Positions 11,741 through 22,671 of a stretch of 64,000 nt of DNA are shown piece after piece. Under the pieces are notes generated by a model. The model saw nothing but the letters and a program-made list of their open reading frames with translations. It made no database searches and was not told where the DNA came from. A program made the position numbers and the translations under genes. How positions within the stretch are numbered: the first letter of the stretch is position 1; the number at the start of each line of letters is the position of its first letter. The DNA comes from Mactromeris polynyma (taxonomy: Eukaryota; Mollusca; Bivalvia; Venerida; Mactridae), in contig JASFXZ010000001.1 in the NCBI GenBank assembly GCA_032209605.1, positions 27,718,619-27,782,618 of the forward strand, written 5' to 3'.

Positions 11741-12450
11741 ATAACAGTTCTTGTTACTCTGCCAAGTGCCAACAATATATGTGTATTTTTGTTAAAATAT
11801 ATTCTCAAAGTGCATGTCAACATTATGTGTTTACCTTTTATAGTTTTATTATTCTGCCAAGTGCCAAATGTATGTGTAGAACTATACGTACATATTCTAG
11901 TCTTCGTAACTATTCAAGAATACAAATTTCTTAATTGATATTTTTCATTGAAATCATAATTTCAGAATAGTCTAGCAGTCTTATGGACAGTTCTTGTTAC
12001 TCGGCCAAGTGGCAACAATATGTGTATTTTTTTGTTTTAAATTCTCCAAGTGCATGTCAACATTATGTGTTTTCCTTTTATAGTTTTATTATTCTGCTAA
12101 GTGTGAAATGTATGTGTAGAACTATACGTACATATTCTAGTCTTCGTAACTATTCAAGAATACAAATTTCTTAATTGATATTTTTCATTGAAATTATAAT
12201 TTCAGAATAGTCTAGCAGTCTTACGGACAGTTCTTGTTACTCGGCCAAGTGCCAACAATATATGTGTATTTTTTGTTTTAAATTCTCGAAGTGCATGTCA
12301 ACATTATGTGTTTACCTTTTATAGTTTTATTATTCTGCTAAGTGTCAAATGTATGTGTAGAACTATACGTACATATATTCTAGTCTTCGTCGATCAGTAA
12401 TTCAAGAATACAAATTTCTGAATTGAATTTTCATTGAAATCATAATTTCA
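11741..12450. repeat. Three tandem copies of a unit of about 240 bp
   Basis: Units start at TTCTTGTTACTC (about 11747, 11991 and 12231). All share AAGTGCATGTCAACATTATG and ACTATACGTACATATTCTAG. They lie inside the CCCAGCAAGCA element, 3' of its gene. Confidence 0.8.
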
Positions 12451-13861
12451 GTTGTAATTTGAATAAAATGACATACTGATTTTAAATGTGTATGTATTGT
12501 ATCACTGACCTATAACTGTTATACCTCTATAAGTTGGGGTCTAATCATATATAGGAGTTGCCTTGTTGTTCGATCCCTACCTGGAATTTGAAGTGTATTG
12601 TGCAAGACCCACATCCCCCTGTTCACGGTCATATTAAGAGGTCATAAGTATGTCAGTTATTTTGTGCCAGACTACATCAACCATACTTATGTGTCAAAAC
12701 AGTGTTGTGGCGTTAATTTTCACATTTAGGGATTGTTGTAAAGCCATAATCTGATGTTGGTCAAATATCGAAATCAGACGATGGGCCCATATCGAAAAAC
12801 TACAACGGTCCGATATCGAAAAACAACAACGGTCCAATGTCAATTTGATATCGGTCCAATATTGGCTTGATGTTGGAAACGATGTTGGGCCGATATTACG
12901 TCCACTTTGCAAAACTGATGGTGCTCCGATATTGATATGTGATGTTGGGCCGATATTGCAGATTATATTGGTCCAATATCGGCTTGATGTATCATGCTTG
13001 CTGGGATCCAGCCACATAAACCTGTAGTCTTAACAACTGTAAGTCGTTGGATAAAATGTGTGTTGAAAAACTCTGGAATTGACATTGATAAATATAGCTC
13101 CCACAGCACAAGAAGTGCTGTTTCATCAAAAGTGAAAGCAAGTGGACTTCCGATAAGTGAAATAATGAAAGTAGCAGGTTGGTCTACAAATACAACTTTT
13201 GCCAGATACTATGACAAGCCTCTGGAGAAATAAAAAGGTAGTTCTTTCCAGGATATTGTACTACAGTAAACAGGTACTTAATTGATACTTAAGTTTCTAG
13301 AAAAGTTGATGATTGTTTTCTATGATATGGCCTAACACTATTCTTTCCAGTATTGGGAAATGGATATTGAGTTATCTTTCTTGGCACAAAATTCCTGTAA
13401 ATCATTTCCAGTAAAACAGTGTTTTAAGAATTTATCATTGAACTTTTCTTCTAGATTACATTCCTTTCTTTAAACCATGGTAAACGCTGCAAAATACAAT
13501 TGTAAGAGTCGACTGTGTACCTTGGTCGAAATAAAATGCAAAAATAAAATTGAAATGCTGATTTACCAACCCTTTTTTCATGGATGTAACCGTAACCACA
13601 CATATATGTTTTGCCTTACTGAAAATTAACACATGTACTTTTTATTTTGGCTTTCAAGTATACCTGTTTGAAAATAGGAATTTATGACTGAAGTGACTAG
13701 GATGTGTTTTTTATTGAAACATATACTGGCTTATGATCTGAGTAATAAGACTCCAAAATGCCCCATGACTGCAAATGACGTGTAGGGAAATTAATATAAA
13801 TCTGGTCTAAACATGAATCTTAATCTGTAGTAGCTGAATTAAGTAAAGGAGAAAAGTGAAA

Positions 13862-15665
13862 TTATGCTGAAAGATAATTTGCCATTGAACTGCTGATATG
13901 TCGGTCTTGATTGAAGTCACCTATCAGAATGGTTGGACAGTGGAGGGAAATATTTGAATTAAGTTTCACTACAAGTTTCTTAAAAGTTTCAAATCTCCAA
14001 ACCATTACAGTTGATGGGTAATAGAGAGGAAACAACAGTGTTGTGGATTCATTATTAGAGAAAGTGTCTAAGCTTGGCAACTGTAACTGAAATATTGGCT
14101 CTGTACGTAAACGCATCATTTCGAGTTTAACATCTTCTGACACACTGATTTTCTTTTCATTTAATTCTAAAATATGCACACAACAAATGTCTCACACGAC
14201 TTAAGCCAACATAATGAATGTGGTCATTTTTCCTATTTCCAAAATGTACAACAGCTCCATGCAAGGTTGAACCTTGCGCTCTATGAATTGTATTTCCTGC
14301 CACCATTTGAAATGGAAACTGACGCCGAACAACAAGGTATGATTTGTAATGCTGAATGCTGAAACTACGAGTTGTTTCCAATATGGGTATCCATCCTTTA
14401 GGTATATTTCTTTTATACAAATGGGTATATTTTTGTCTCCAACATAAACCAGTTGTTTCATGTTCAAGCTGAATCCAAACAATGCTGCAACGATCCGAAT
14501 GCTAAACTCTATCGTCAAACATCTTAATGACACATGGTGTTCCATTAGCTAGGCCATCGCCAACATCAATATTGACACACAGTTCATAGGGAGGTCCAAT
14601 ACCAAGATTTAAAAACTTCTGAAGACCCATTGTTTTTGAAGCATCCTCTGGAATCCTCCTTAATATATTTTTTTTTAAAGTACTGGTTATATCACCAGAT
14701 ACACTATCTGTCATGTACCACAGTTTGATATGTAGACTGCAATTTTCCAAGTATTTTAAGATTGTGCTGTCCACTTTCTGAACGTGTTGTAAATAAATGG
14801 AGCAAATTGTCTATATCTGATGAATCTTTATCAACTTTAAGAACTCTTGATCTAAGTGTGTCCATATCTTCCACCTTTGTATTACCCTCTCTTAATCTGT
14901 TCAACAACTGTGCAAAAGACAAATCTTCTTTTTGACGCATTATTTCATCTAATTCATACACAGAGAAATGATCCATCCATAAATTTGCACAAAGACATTC
15001 AATACAACCCAATGGCTGAGAAAATATCAATGAGTCCATTACTAGTTTTAGCTGAAACAAGCCACCAAACACAATGACACTGACCCCACCAAAAGGATTT
15101 GAGCATCCCTTTATTTCTTGTAATCTCAAATTTATAAAATTGAAAATTTTCTTTCCAACCCTTGATATTTCATCTATGAATGCTACTTTCAAATACATCT
15201 CATTGTGTCTAGCTGTTGCATGTCAAGCGGCTTAAAAGCAAACCCCTTTCCAACAGGTATTTCAAAAGCTGAGTTAATAGTACTTCCTCCTATATTATGA
15301 GCTGCTTTTCCAGCTGGAGCACACGATAAAACCTTTAAAGTATTAGGATTTTCCCCTGCTGTGTTGTTACAGTACTTAATCAAGGCCTGGTGCAGAGCCC
15401 CCAATAAGACAAGTTTACCCATTCTAGCTCCACCTGTAAGGAAATTATATAAAGGTTCCTCTTTTGTTTTGAAGTGATAGAGTACAGTGCAAAAGAACTC
15501 TTTTTGTCTTTGGTTCAGATTCTGTGCAACTGCAAGATATTCATCATTGCTTAATTCATTGTATGGAAGTTGTTTAGACTCTAATCTTTTTCGAGCTATA
15601 CCTAAATCTTGACCGGTGTCATACTGACCATTTGTGCTTGGATGATTTTGGTTATTTTGAGACAC
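13862..15665 (-). pseudogene. Helitron PIF1-like helicase and endonuclease-like tail, D1
   Basis: From 15665 downward the minus strand encodes SF1B helicase motifs in order. The Walker A position reads GGARMGKLVLL where GGAGTGKS is expected, so the P-loop is damaged. Next come SCAPAGKAAHNIGG, Walker B in FIDEISRVG, GGLFQL (motif III) and, near the end, IHRAQGSTLHG with HYVGLSRVR (motifs V and VI). The last 100 codons (MVWRFETFKKLV, ILIGDFNQDRH) resemble the GDFN block of an endonuclease/exonuclease/phosphatase domain, as in Helentrons. Frame changes occur near 14160, 14500, 14700 and 15190. Confidence 0.8.
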
Positions 15666-16988
15666 ACTGCCTGGATCAAAACATCCTAATCAGTTTGACA
15701 CAGCAGAAATCTCTGCAAGGTCAATTGCTTCTAAATGCTGTGTTTCAGGCAAAACAGTATATTGATGGTCATTTTCTATGTCATCTTGGTCAATCATTAC
15801 ACATTGATCTAAGCTGTTGGTTATTTTTTCATACCTGCTTTTAACAGTGTCAATGGTGTTCTTTTTATTACAATAACTCTCTTCGTATGTATTGAAACCA
15901 TTAATCAGGTCAATATCTTCATTTCTCCAGGCTGAAACAAGCATCAATACTTGTCTATAATGTTCCTCTTTGTCATCATTCAAGCTTATTTTATGGTACC
16001 TGATTACCTTTTGTTTCTTCCTTTTACGCATTACAGTCCCATCTTTCATTTCAAAAACATCACAAGATTGGTTATCATGGTCATTTTCAACACGATCCTT
16101 ATCCATTCCGTCACAATCATTATCAAACGGATCATGCAAATAGTCATGTTCAGTCAATTCAGCATTTTTTATGTCCACTTTGGATTCCTTTCTTTTCACA
16201 AACACTGGATTGAACCAAGATACAAATCAGCATAGCCACATTTGCTCATTTTTTTGGACGTCTTTTAATTGCATTATCAGATTCAACATTGCTTGAATTT
16301 TCAGACATTTCTTTCAGATCAGAGACGAACTTAAGCAAAACAGTTCTCATTTCAGGCTTATTAGTGTCAATAAATACTGCATCTCTTGAGCTTCTTCTCA
16401 ATGGCATTTGAAGTACCAAATATGCTGCTTCTTGATCCCCAATTTCTAAATGGCCCAAACATTGATTTCCAATTCGCCTCACCTGCTTTCTTAAATCACT
16501 ATCTCTAGATTGTGCCTCTCTGCATGCCTCATAAAGCAAATTTGAAAGTCCCCTCTGTCCTTTTGATATATAGGACACAATGTAAGAAACACAAGCATAT
16601 GGATCTAAAATGTATTTAATATCCATATTTGCCTCCCAGCAGTGTAATAAAGCAGCATTGTAGCTATTTATTCTTGTTTCCTCAAGAGATCGTTGCAAGA
16701 ATACCTTTGTCGTTGTTAAAGTGGACCTCTATATGTCTCTAAATCCATATTTAGCTCTGTCAAAAAGGTTTCAAAGCTTTTTTACAGGTTCACATTTTTA
16801 TTGTGCCAAATAGTTAGATATTGTATGGAAATTTTTCAAACCATCTACTTTCATTTTTTCATCCGAGAGAGGGTCTAATATTCTAGTAGAAGGCATTGGA
16901 GGCAAGGCGAGATTAATCCTGCATACTGCTTCACCCTTTTTCCTGCAAGTTCTAGCATGTCTATGGGTCTGATAGTTAAAGTGATGTA

Positions 16989-18393
16989 CAGTAAAGTCCC
17001 TGAATACCGGACCCCTTGCGGACCGGGCAAAAAGTCCGGTTTTCTGAGAGGTCCGGTTTTCAGGGGGTTTACTGAAATATTGAATATTGAATTTTTTCAG
17101 AAGCAGACAGCTTGAATGACTGTTTCAATTGAAACAAATAATGCAAACAATGTTTAAGTAAACAACAATATATTTTATTTTTGAAAACAATGCCAAACCC
17201 AATAAAACATAAATACAAATGTACAATGTATACAAAAATGTACAGTACATGCATATATATATACAGTAACTTCATCTTCATCTACTCCGGCGCTTTCCCC
17301 ACAAACTTTAAATTCCTTTACAGAATACCGATTCTTCCATCTGGTAAGCCAACCACTTGAAGCTTTGAAATCGGTGATTTCTAACTCTTGTGCGAAGCTT
17401 TTGGCCTTTTCCTGTATTATCGGTCCGGACACTGGTAAGTTCTTAGCACGCACAACACAAAACCATTGCCAAACCAAGGCATTCAATTTATCAAACTTAG
17501 CTTCATATGAAAAACGACTCTTGTTTGGTGACGAGTTGGATTCCCAATGACTTTTAAGAAGATCTTTCTTCTTGACTATATCTCCAACTGTCGATTTTCC
17601 GATTCCATACTTCTGGGATAATGACTTTAATGACGGCTTAGGTAAAGATTCATATTCTCTAACAATCTTAACCTTGTCCTCGAGGGACAATTCTGTTCTC
17701 CTACGCTTCGAAGGAGGTTCAGCCATAATTATGAAAGAGCAGTGGATATTAAATTTCGGACTTTGCAGGCGTGATAGCAGAATAAATCTAACTTCAATTG
17801 CAAATTCAACAATCACACAAAACTTTAACGACTTAATCGTATTGGTTAAACCAATATGACCAATCGTAACGATCAAGTGAATGTTCACAGGACCCATAAT
17901 TTGGCGTTAATTACATAATTAAAAAGAAAAGAAATATGCAAGCTGAGACATTTTGCAAGGGCCAAAACATTTTAGGGGCCGATAATTTGCACGATCAAAC
18001 GATGCGCTAATTGTTAAGTCGTGGACACGGGAGCAACCACGGTTGTAATTAGTCATATAATAATACATACCAACAAGTGTTTTTCACGCCTGTATCAATT
18101 GCACGCGCGCCTGTAAACAATGTTTTCACAACACTTGTCCGAAACGTTCAATTAACAGTAAACAGATTGACACCCGATAAAAAAACAATCGCGTCCGGTA
18201 TTCAGGGGTTAATTAACGCATCAATATTGATTATGGGCCCTTAAAAGCCGTCCGGAATCCGGAATTCAGAGAGTCCGGTATTCAGGAAGTGTTTTACGTT
18301 GAATTTATAAGAGAAAAAAACGGGACTTAACAAATCGTCCGATTTTCTGAGAATTCCGGTTTTCAGAGAGTCCGGTATTGAGGGAGTACACTG
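16989..18393 (-). mobile_element. pogo/Tigger-type element inserted in Helitron Rep (D1 only)
   Basis: The element runs from CAGTAAAGTCCC (16989) to GGGAGTACACTG (18393), with imperfect inverted ends containing CCGGAC and flanked by TA on both sides (16987-16988, 18394-18395). D2 has a single TA at the equivalent site (around 43258), so insertion followed the duplication. Internal copies of GGTTTTCAGAG-like motifs near both ends fit transposase sites. At 1405 bp it is shorter than a full Tigger and encodes only the DNA-binding half of the transposase. Confidence 0.9.
17175..17726 (-). pseudogene. Tigger/CENP-B-type transposase, N-terminal half only
   Basis: It starts at MAEPPSKRRRTELSLEDKV (ATG at 17724-17726, minus strand). 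Residues 10-60 form a CENP-B N-type helix-turn-helix (LSQKYGIGKSTVGDIVKKK) and residues 75-140 a Tc5-type second helix-turn-helix (QEKAKSFAQELE, then GWLTRWKNRY). After ESAGVDEDEV the sequence becomes unrelated and hydrophobic. The DDE catalytic domain is absent, so the protein could at most bind the element's ends. An internally deleted copy is the simplest reading. Confidence 0.8.
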
Positions 18394-18695
18394 TATTTGT
18401 CAATAAATAAAACAATATCCTCCTCATTATTAATGTCATACACCGGTGAATTTTTTATCCATATTAACATATGAATATGGGGAGAGCCTCTCTGTTGAAA
18501 CTCGACACGAAAAAGGTATTCTCCAATTTCACCTACTGGTTTCAAGTCATGCTTCAAAATATTAGCTAGATATGCCTGGAATTTGTGATCAAAATACCTG
18601 GCACAGGTAACTGGGTCGGACTTAATAAGATGACATTTCTCTTGCCAACTTAGTTTTTCTACATCACAGTCTTGCAATTCTTTTTGATCAACAAG

Positions 18696-19632
18696 TCAAG
18701 AACAAGACAAACATTTTAACAGAGTAGCCCACTTTGTTTCTGCAGAAGAAAAGGAACAAAACCAGGTAGGAATACCTAATTGCTTTATCATTGCAAAAAC
18801 ATCTTTCTTTGCCATTTCCCAATAAGGAGGATAGCCTCTAAGATTTCTTAAAACTCTAAACCCATCATCTTGCTTGACCAGAGTGTCAACAAATCCAGGA
18901 GTCAAAACTTCACCTGCTGTCATTTGTTCTCCTTTTGTTTTACGCTTGCGTACTTCTAACATGATTTTGTCCTTTATCTGTTTTATTTGAATTCGTTTAA
19001 GTTTGAAACAAATATTTGGAATATTCATGGCTACACGTCTATCAACATTTCTCAATTCCCATTTGCTAATAGTACTACAATGAAGTGGAATACTTCTATC
19101 AGAACTGCCTTTTGTTTCATTTGTGTTACACGTTGGACTGTTTGTACTAGACATCTTGCACCTTCAATAATTTTATTTGGTCTGACCTTTTCGAATGCAA
19201 CGTGATGCTTGTACGATAACTTTCTCTTAAATTTAACTGGTATTGTTTCTGAGTCATCCAACATTCTTGGCAATTGTGGTAATGTAGTATAAATATCAGC
19301 TGGTACATTGACAACATTGCCCTTAAAATAATCTGGCCACCCCTAGGCATTTCCCTCAACTGCGTAAATAATAATCGTGGAGATATAAGACGTTGTTCCA
19401 ACTGGGTCAATCTTAACTCATCTGGAATGAGGGGACATTTTAATCCTTTTTCTACACAACATGCTGGCATCTTGCCACTTTTTATTGACTTCAAACAAGT
19501 TAAACAAATCCACTCTTTACCACTGCACTGACAGTATTTGTTATACATGTTTGTGCAATACTGCTTTACATATCTGCACGGAATGCCTAAACAATGTTTG
19601 TGTGCAGGACGTGCAAACATGTATTGGACCAT
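18696..19632 (-). pseudogene. Helitron DUF6570 and Helitron_like_N region, D1
   Basis: On the minus strand, WICLTCLKSIKSGKMPACCV with CPLIPDELRLTQLEQRLISP is the DUF6570 module that precedes Rep in many invertebrate Helitrons. It is followed by GEVLTPGFVDTLVKQDDGF and RGYPPYWEMAKKDVFAMIKQLG, the start of the Helitron_like_N domain, then SSAETKWATLL. Frame changes occur near 19150 and 18700. Confidence 0.8.
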
Positions 19633-19772
19633 TTCGTGTTTAGTTTTTGAATGTGCTGTACATCTTTAAAAACTGTTTCTCAGATACTCCAACTAAATGA
19701 GGATTTTTATCAACCAAACAAGAGTTTGCTTCCTCACGTATGCCATTCACATGTGACACATGTACACCAGTT

Positions 19773-20550
19773 TCAACTCTTCCTTTTTACAGCCACTCCA
19801 GATGTGTCATATACACTATCAGGGCTTTTGCGTTTATCAGTAGGAATAGTCATGCTTGACAAACAGGATGGAACTTTTATTATGTTTTTACAGTTATGAA
19901 TACTACACCTAACTCTCTTCACTTTTGAAAAAGATATTTTGTGCAAATCAAACTGTATTTCTTCAAGTGAACCAACACAAGCTGATGAGCAAAGAGCTCG
20001 CAAATAAGCACACATGTCATAGATGTCACCAAGTAAACCAAGAACACACATACCAAACTGAAAACTTAAACCGTGGTCAGTTCGCGCATGTGAATCAAAG
20101 GCATCAAACCCATTCCCATCATAAAGCAATTGTACTTCCTTAAGCAATGAAGAGAAACGGAGCAATATCATTTGCATTACATGCTCTTGATAATGCAATT
20201 TCAAGGGACAAGAAAGGATAATTGGTTTCAAAATCAGGGTTCATACAACCTCTGCGCAATAACACAAATTTGTAACACAGGAGAAAATGGCCCTAATTGC
20301 AAATGACATGGAATATTTGATGGATGTAAATAATCATTCTCTACACTGTACCTATTTTGTATTTCTCGGTATAGATGATCTCCAGAATGTAAAATGTCAT
20401 TTATGTCAGCATTTGTCCACATATCAAATGTTTTTTCTTTTTAGTTAAAAATATTGCACAATTAGCAAGGCACTGTCTAGCTCTTGAATAAGCACCGATA
20501 ATGTCTACACCATGGTGATAATCACCTTTGCACAACAACTGAAACACCAT
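19773..20550 (-). pseudogene. Cysteine-peptidase-like N-terminal domain of Helitron, D1
   Basis: The minus-strand start at 20548-20550 gives MVFQLL, then a SRARQCLANCA block (Cys after Gln), NADINDILHSGDHLY, and later GFDAFDSHARTDHG (candidate Asp and His). The order QC...LxxGDxLY...FDSH resembles papain-fold deubiquitinase-like domains related to OTU and to the herpesvirus tegument peptidase family (C76). This is a pattern match by eye. It is probably the N-terminus of the Helitron protein. D1 has breaks near 20250 and 20440. Confidence 0.5.
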
Positions 20551-20559
20551 TCTTAAGTA

Positions 20560-21813
20560 TTATCTGAAAAGGCCAACCCAGACTATCATGTCCATGTATA
20601 GTCACCCGACAAACTGTTCACTTGAATCATTTGATCAGAAGAAGCTGATGTCTACACTTAAATGTGTATAAAAAAGAACTGGTAGTAATTGGGTAACTGT
20701 CAAGGAGAAAATAACATCTTATTAATTAACAGACGAAAAGGGAATACGTGCTTATGTCAACAAAATACACATCATAAACATGTATAAAAGACAAATTGTA
20801 TTCACTCTCCAGTTATATAACATTAAATAAATTACATCTGAATATTCCAAGTAATTTCAAACAATAACATAGTTCATGCTCCGAGAGTGCTTGGTCTCCT
20901 AGTTCACAATTTCAGAAATTACAAGCGTTAGGTCAGTCTCTTTCCACACACATGTGTAGCTCTCAAACCTTGTTGTACTTGATCAAACAAGTCTGATGTC
21001 TATACATCAATTAGTCACATCCGAGAGTGCTTGGTCTCCAAGTTCAAAATTTCAGTTGCTACACTTGTGTTATGTCAGTCTCTGTCCAAATATATTTTCA
21101 ATCTCCAAGTAAATCAAACAACAGGACTTGATCAAACCAGTCTGATCTCTACATCTTAATTTTGTTCAATCTCCAAGTAAATCAAACAATGAAATAGTTC
21201 ATAAAATCATACTTTTAGAGTGCTTGGTCTCCAAGTTCAGAATACACCTGTTAACAGTATCAACACTGTACAACGCAATTATCAGAAGTAACCACAAGCA
21301 TGGGATCAATTGTTAAACTTCACCACATATCGACACTTGGGGGGAGTGCAGTGCCTTTTGAAACTGTTAATTGATTTAGTGTAGCTCGGAAATACTTGAT
21401 CAAACAAAACTGAAGTCTACATATTAATACATAATAACACTAAGTAAATCAACAATAAAATAATTCATGCTCCAGGAGTGCTAGGTCTTCAAATTGAAGT
21501 AAAAACACTATTGAAGAGTGCTTTGTCACCAAGTTTAAATCTCTCATTTGTCAAAATGTTTCAGATACCATGTGCAATGAATCTAATGCAAAATTAGCAC
21601 CTTTATGAAAATGGGTTCACAAATATGACCTCCTCCAGACTACAGTCATAACGGATGAGGAGATACTGAACCCTAAAAAATCACACAATATCTAGACTAA
21701 TGTACACTTCTTTGGACTATGTGCAAGAATTCGAAACTCTTCAAACTCTAAATGCAATCTATACACAAATCCACAGCTGTATGAAAAAAAAATGGGTTAA
21801 GTTCATTCAGAAT
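20560..21813. repeat. Spacer with five dispersed GAGTGCTTGGTCTCCAAG repeats
   Basis: There is no gene here. The motif GAGAGTGCTTGGTCTCC with AGTTCA after it recurs at about 20884, 21022, 21213, and in weaker form near 21474 and 21513. ACTTGATCAAACAAGTCTGA recurs between them. Equivalent sequence lies at 45880-47100 in D2. It may be the Helitron 5' region or an older satellite. Confidence 0.7.
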
Positions 21814-22551
21814 TATAGGGGACTCTTTACTTGCAAACGGGCGCCATTTTGTTGACCTAGTTACTATTTTTAGTAACTCATTTGCATATAAGCGATGAGT
21901 GTACTATGGTCTATTCAATGTGAATCCCTTTACAATGTATGGTCTACCGGATGTGTGAACAATAGTCTATTGAAATGTTAATCCGTTGATCAAGCCAACC
22001 ACCGGATGCCCGTACAATAACCCATCTATTTTTTAGACATTTATGAATGGAAAAATTGATTCAAGACCGGATGCTTTAACAATAGCCTATTGACATGTGG
22101 TCAATGTACAGAACACGTTGTTTTGCCTATTGGTCATGATGAAAAAGGTGAATAGTGTGACACAGTCTGAGCATGTTTATAAGCTCGTGGTACAGCAAGT
22201 CATTTCATTCGCACCGAGAACGTTGGAGAAAAACTAATTGGAAGGACAACAGACAACTTTATATTGCCGTTATCCAACTACAGACATAGGACATTATGGA
22301 GGACATACATATAACCGCGATTAGAAAAAGTTGGACCACTATTATCAAAGCATTGCTGTCTGAACAAACATCGTGTGTTGTGGATTTTTCTTGTGGAAAA
22401 TGACATTTTGACCATGAACATGAGAGAAGAGATTGGATGTGAAAAACTTGCCCCCGCTAAAAACAGAAAGCTATTATCCATCATACAGAAGCGAGGTCCT
22501 CGTGCTTTCGAAATGTTCGTGGAATCTCTTTTGCAAAACAATCTAAATCAC
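21814..22551 (+). repeat. Left terminal inverted repeat arm, D1
   Basis: Inverted match to 27478-28232, starting TATAGGGGACTCTTTACTTG. The arm includes a promoter-proximal region and most of a CARD gene. The match stops just after the NNLNH codons of the CARD. Confidence 0.88.
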
Positions 22552-22671
22552 CTGGTAGAAAAACTTCTCTCTAATATCAGTGAAAGAACGGACAGACCAC
22601 AGAATACTACAAGACATGTCAAACGACAACAGCGCTTTGGCACACACATCCGCTACAAACAGTATATATGA
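22296..22671 (+). pseudogene. CARD-domain gene, left arm, D1 (frameshifted)
   Basis: ATG at 22296 begins a caspase-recruitment domain: the helix TAIRKSWTTIIKALL, then ENDILTMNMREEIG, then LLSIIQKRGPRAFEMFVESL, the signature final helices of CARDs such as those of RAIDD and cIAP. An extra T near 22382 breaks the frame after about 29 codons; the remainder is open in the second frame to 22671. CARDs mediate homotypic assembly in apoptosis and innate signalling, so a mobile or viral copy could act as a decoy. A RING ORF follows in another frame. Confidence 0.8.

Larger units (their letters stand above)
9621..13005. mobile_element. DNA transposon with CCCAGCAAGCA termini carrying a DUF4806-type gene
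   Basis: The left terminus CCCAGCAAGCA (9621) and right terminus TGCTTGCTGGG (to 13005) are exact inverted repeats. Comparing with the recombinase codons on both sides shows either a 2-bp AT duplication or, if a T is included at each end, insertion with none. Both subterminal regions (about 9621-9880 and 12740-13005) are full of short motifs like GGTCCAATATCGG in both orientations, probably transposase binding sites. I found no transposase; the only gene is the three-exon DUF4806-like one. It is either non-autonomous with a captured gene or an element whose transposase I do not recognise. Confidence 0.82.
8887..13233 (+). pseudogene. DIRS tyrosine recombinase, split by a 3.4 kb insertion
   Basis: The N-terminal SAM-like core-binding domain is at 8990-9240 (MASWRKATQKQYSTYINRW, then FLTELYDSGLSYETLNTARS). 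The catalytic domain begins with LTQASRNHSISLL, which holds the first catalytic Arg. At ISYI (9620) the gene is interrupted by an inserted element and resumes at 13006 with QPHKPV. The second part carries HSTR (His and second Arg), the GW motif and ARYY (catalytic Tyr), and stops at 13233. Joining at the insertion site restores the reading frame, so all catalytic residues were present before disruption. Confidence 0.85.
4942..13326 (+). mobile_element. Degenerate DIRS-type tyrosine-recombinase retrotransposon
   Basis: The order gag-like ORF, RT/RNase H, downstream domain, overlapping tyrosine recombinase is diagnostic of the DIRS/Ngaro group. No DDE integrase or LTR pair is present. The copy is dead: nonsense codon at 4996, 4-bp insertion near 5812, TAG at about 6079, foldback element at 6118-7286, loss of the first RT motifs near 7460, frameshifts near 7509 and 8594, a 3.4 kb insertion at 9621-13005, and truncation at 13327 where the Helitron-bounded unit begins. 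The true 5' end was not located. A partial hairpin around 4668-4715, with matching arms TAACTCGTACAGTGA and TCACTGAGTTGCAA, may belong to the 5' terminal repeat. Confidence 0.85.
15690..18690 (-). pseudogene. Helitron Rep (HUH nuclease) region, D1, interrupted by Tigger
   Basis: The HUH motif lies in EFQQRGSPHIHMLIWI (about 18450-18500, minus strand). A Tigger-like element (16989-18393) then interrupts the gene and about 30 bases next to it are lost relative to D2. After it come PPMPSTRILDPLSD-type sequence and the catalytic-Tyr motif YIVSYISKGQRGLS (about 16550-16600). A charged linker with several breaks (16205-15690) leads to the helicase. In Helitrons this domain nicks and joins DNA during rolling-circle transposition. 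Confidence 0.75.
13327..20560 (-). mobile_element. Helitron/Helentron-type element, D1 copy, degenerate
   Basis: Read on the minus strand, the coding region runs from about 20550 to 13862. It has a cysteine-peptidase-like N-terminus, DUF6570, Helitron_like_N, an HUH Rep nuclease, a PIF1-family helicase and an endonuclease-like tail. The 3' end lies at or just past 13327 (minus strand ...GTGTTAGGCCAT), where both copies of the large unit begin. An endonuclease-like C-terminus is typical of Helentrons. The 5' end is unclear: it could lie near 20.6 kb, or the whole D unit could be one element. Many frameshifts and a Tigger insertion make it inactive. Confidence 0.82.
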
